Below, piece after piece: positions 62,431 to 64,000 of a DNA stretch of 64,000 bases. Below the pieces are notes generated by a model, which was given only the letters and a program-made list of their open reading frames with translations, did no database searches and had not been told where the DNA came from. Numbering within the stretch: the stretch's first letter is position 1; each line of letters begins with the position of its first letter. This stretch comes from Nemophila menziesii. Its lineage: Eukaryota; Streptophyta; Magnoliopsida; Boraginales; Hydrophyllaceae. The stretch lies in NCBI GenBank assembly GCA_029959085.1, contig JARWIR010000002.1, forward strand, positions 66,890,154 to 66,954,153, in the 5' to 3' direction. A program made the position numbers and the translations under genes.

Positions 62431-64000
62431 ATGGCTGCTGTCATGGGTAGGAGTCACGATGGAGATGGGAGGGGTAACGATCCCCCGAGGGGTCCACCAC
62501 GTTCGAATGCTGATTGTAACCAACCATCAGGTAATAAAAAATTCAATTAATGTTTATTTATCACTTAAAAAAATATGTAGTGTCTAAATATTTTTCACTA
62601 AAACAGGTGAACGTAAAAAAAGGAGACCGAAAGCTGCCACCTCTATCCGGACAGCTCAGGAGACCCTGAAGAGAGTCGGCTGGCCCATTCCAGTTGACTT
62701 TTCTGTCATAGACGGCACCTGGAACTTCGTCGGCCCATATAGCAAACACGTGGGTCAGGTGGCTGGTAATGCTGTTCGAGAAGCTATTCCCCCTTGCTAC
62801 AAAGAATGGAAAGAGGTCCCCGACCATAACAAAGGGGTAGTTTTGCAGCGACTTCATCAATTTTTTGATTTAGAGGAGTGGAGGAGGCGAAGCGATTGGG
62901 AAGAGATCACTAGGAGATTGACTGCGATGACATCCGGAGCCTACAGGCGATACAAGTCGGATTTGAAGAACGACTACTACTACACGGGTGAAAATCCACC
63001 AGATGTTGACCCGGTGATTTGGGAGGCGACGAAGAAGATGTTTGATGACTTGGCGAAACAGGTAGAAAAAAATAATTTATTAATTATTTTATACATTTTT
63101 TTAAATTAATTTTATAACTACTTCTTTTTTATTTGTAACAGAGTCAGGCTGATATAAACAAGAAGAATCGAGAGCAGCAGTCAGTTCCGAGCAAGGCGGG
63201 GTCAAGGAACTGGTCACAGACCCGGGAGGTGATTATTGAGGTATAAGTTTTAAAAATTAAAATATAATTTAGTATTTAATTTAATTTAATTGTTAACTTA
63301 TTAAAATTTGTTATTGTATACTGTCCAGGGGAAGCTGAAGACGGTGACGAAAGAGCCGTTAACATTTACAGATGACGAGACCCAGGAGGAGATGGATCTT
63401 CCTCCTTTATGCGGCTATTTCGACCACCTTTCATATGATGCGGCTACGGATAGCTGGCGTGACCAGCGTTTGGAGAGAGCTAGTGTAAGTCTTTTTAAAA
63501 AAAAATTGATTTAATTTTTTTTTATTTTAAATTTTTTTTTACTTAATCTAATTTATTTTTAAATTGAAATCTAATTGCAGGGTGTTCTTCGGGAGAAGAT
63601 GAAGAAGAAGGTTGTGCAGGCCGGAACGGAGGGTACTGAAGTTAGCATCCAGGAGCAGATGGATGCAATGCTCGAGACGATCATGGAGGTCCTACACCCA
63701 CCCAAGACTAAACACTGGGTGCCTACCATTGGTCCGGTCCGGAAACGAGCCAGGACTCCTACACAGCCGGACAGGGAGAACGATGAGCTGCTTAAGGCGG
63801 TTCTGGATGGGATGAACGAGATTCGCGCGGCTCAAAATCTTCCACCTATACTGGATCCATCCTCCGCATCACCCGGGCCCACAGCTTCTTCTAGTCGGCC
63901 GAGTCAACCCCCGAGCATGGCAGAGACTCTCTTCGAGGCATTAAACGGGATGAGAATCGCCAATGGAATGCAGCCGATCAGCAAACCCGGGCCCACTAGA
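62431..64000 (+). CDS. tnpA-type gene of CACTA-2 (Transposase_24 family), 3' end outside window
   Basis: Exons are 62431-62530, 62607-63061, 63142-63240, 63329-63484 and 63581 to past 64000. All have GT-AG borders in agreeing phase and give 410 residues so far. The product belongs to the plant Ptta/En/Spm transposase family. It has a basic KKRRPK stretch, the core TLKRVGWPIPVDF...DGTWNFVGPYSKHVG, then EEWRRRSDWEEI, WEATKKMFDDLAKQ, and a basic KNREQQSVPSKAGSRNW region. In En/Spm, TNPA binds the subterminal motifs and works with the TNP2/TNPD protein. The gene is about 1.3 kb past its own TIR-like promoter and follows TNP2 in the same direction. No lesion is seen in the visible part. Compared with CACTA-1, exon 2 lacks the 80-base intron found there. 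Confidence 0.85.

Larger units (their letters stand above)
55323..64000 (+). mobile_element. CACTA-2: En/Spm-type element, 5' end lost, 3' end beyond window
   Basis: The gene order is TNP2 (55858-59185), minisatellite (59165-61000), motif-rich promoter (61101-61414), 5'UTR intron, then tnpA (62431 to the window end). This mirrors CACTA-1 in opposite orientation. The 5' TIR and subterminal repeats that should precede TNP2 are absent: no CACTAC and no CGACGAC motifs occur between 55262 and 55858. The right end lies outside the window. Its internal motif is TAGCGACGAC instead of the TAGCGACTAC of CACTA-1, so it belongs to a different family. Confidence 0.85.

Overview
The window is nuclear DNA of a flowering plant, most likely a eudicot. 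It is AT-rich, has GT-AG introns, carries F-box/FBA-type gene copies, and contains CACTA (En/Spm), Helitron and LINE-derived DNA. It holds no bacterial genes, rRNA, tRNA or CRISPR. Almost everything is transposon-derived or pseudogenic, and no intact host gene is visible.

Layout. (1) 1-1752: the tail of a tandem-array unit, then unassigned AT-rich DNA. (2) 1753-12596: a CACTA element (CACTA-1), read on the minus strand, with CACTAC termini and a GTG target duplication. It has a frameshifted tnpA-type gene, a 20-bp minisatellite and the first ~340 codons of a TNP2-type transposase. A Helitron (7707-11412) carrying exons of glyoxalase I, ZPR1 and an RBP45/47 RNA-binding protein sits inside it. 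(3) 12597-14327: array remnant plus an unrelated insert. (4) 14328-55260: a head-to-tail array of ~8-8.5 kb units. Each has an F-box/FBA pseudogene, a 1.1-kb internal direct repeat and, between the repeat copies, a LINE ORF2 fragment. Five F-box copies are present and all are broken. (5) 55204-55320: a scrambled junction with templated duplications. (6) ~55320-64000: a second CACTA element (CACTA-2), plus strand, with a TNP2 transposase gene of 3 exons, a 1.8-kb minisatellite, a motif-rich promoter and a tnpA-type gene that runs off the window.

The most notable signal comes from comparing the two CACTA elements. Both have the order TNP2, 20-bp minisatellite, inverted-motif promoter, 5'UTR intron with short tandem repeats, then tnpA with its ATG directly at a splice acceptor. 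The two tnpA promoters share a block containing an E2F-type site (TTTCCCGCC), an ACACGTGT G-box-like site and a TATA-like box. These are interleaved with inverted motifs that differ between elements: TAGCGACTAC in CACTA-1, the same motif as at its termini, and TAGCGACGAC in CACTA-2. This suggests a self-regulated, possibly cell-cycle-linked promoter whose transposase-binding motif has changed between families.

All assignments come from reading the sequence and recalling protein families. No database search was run. Exon borders are inferred from GT/AG signals, reading phase and comparison of the two elements.
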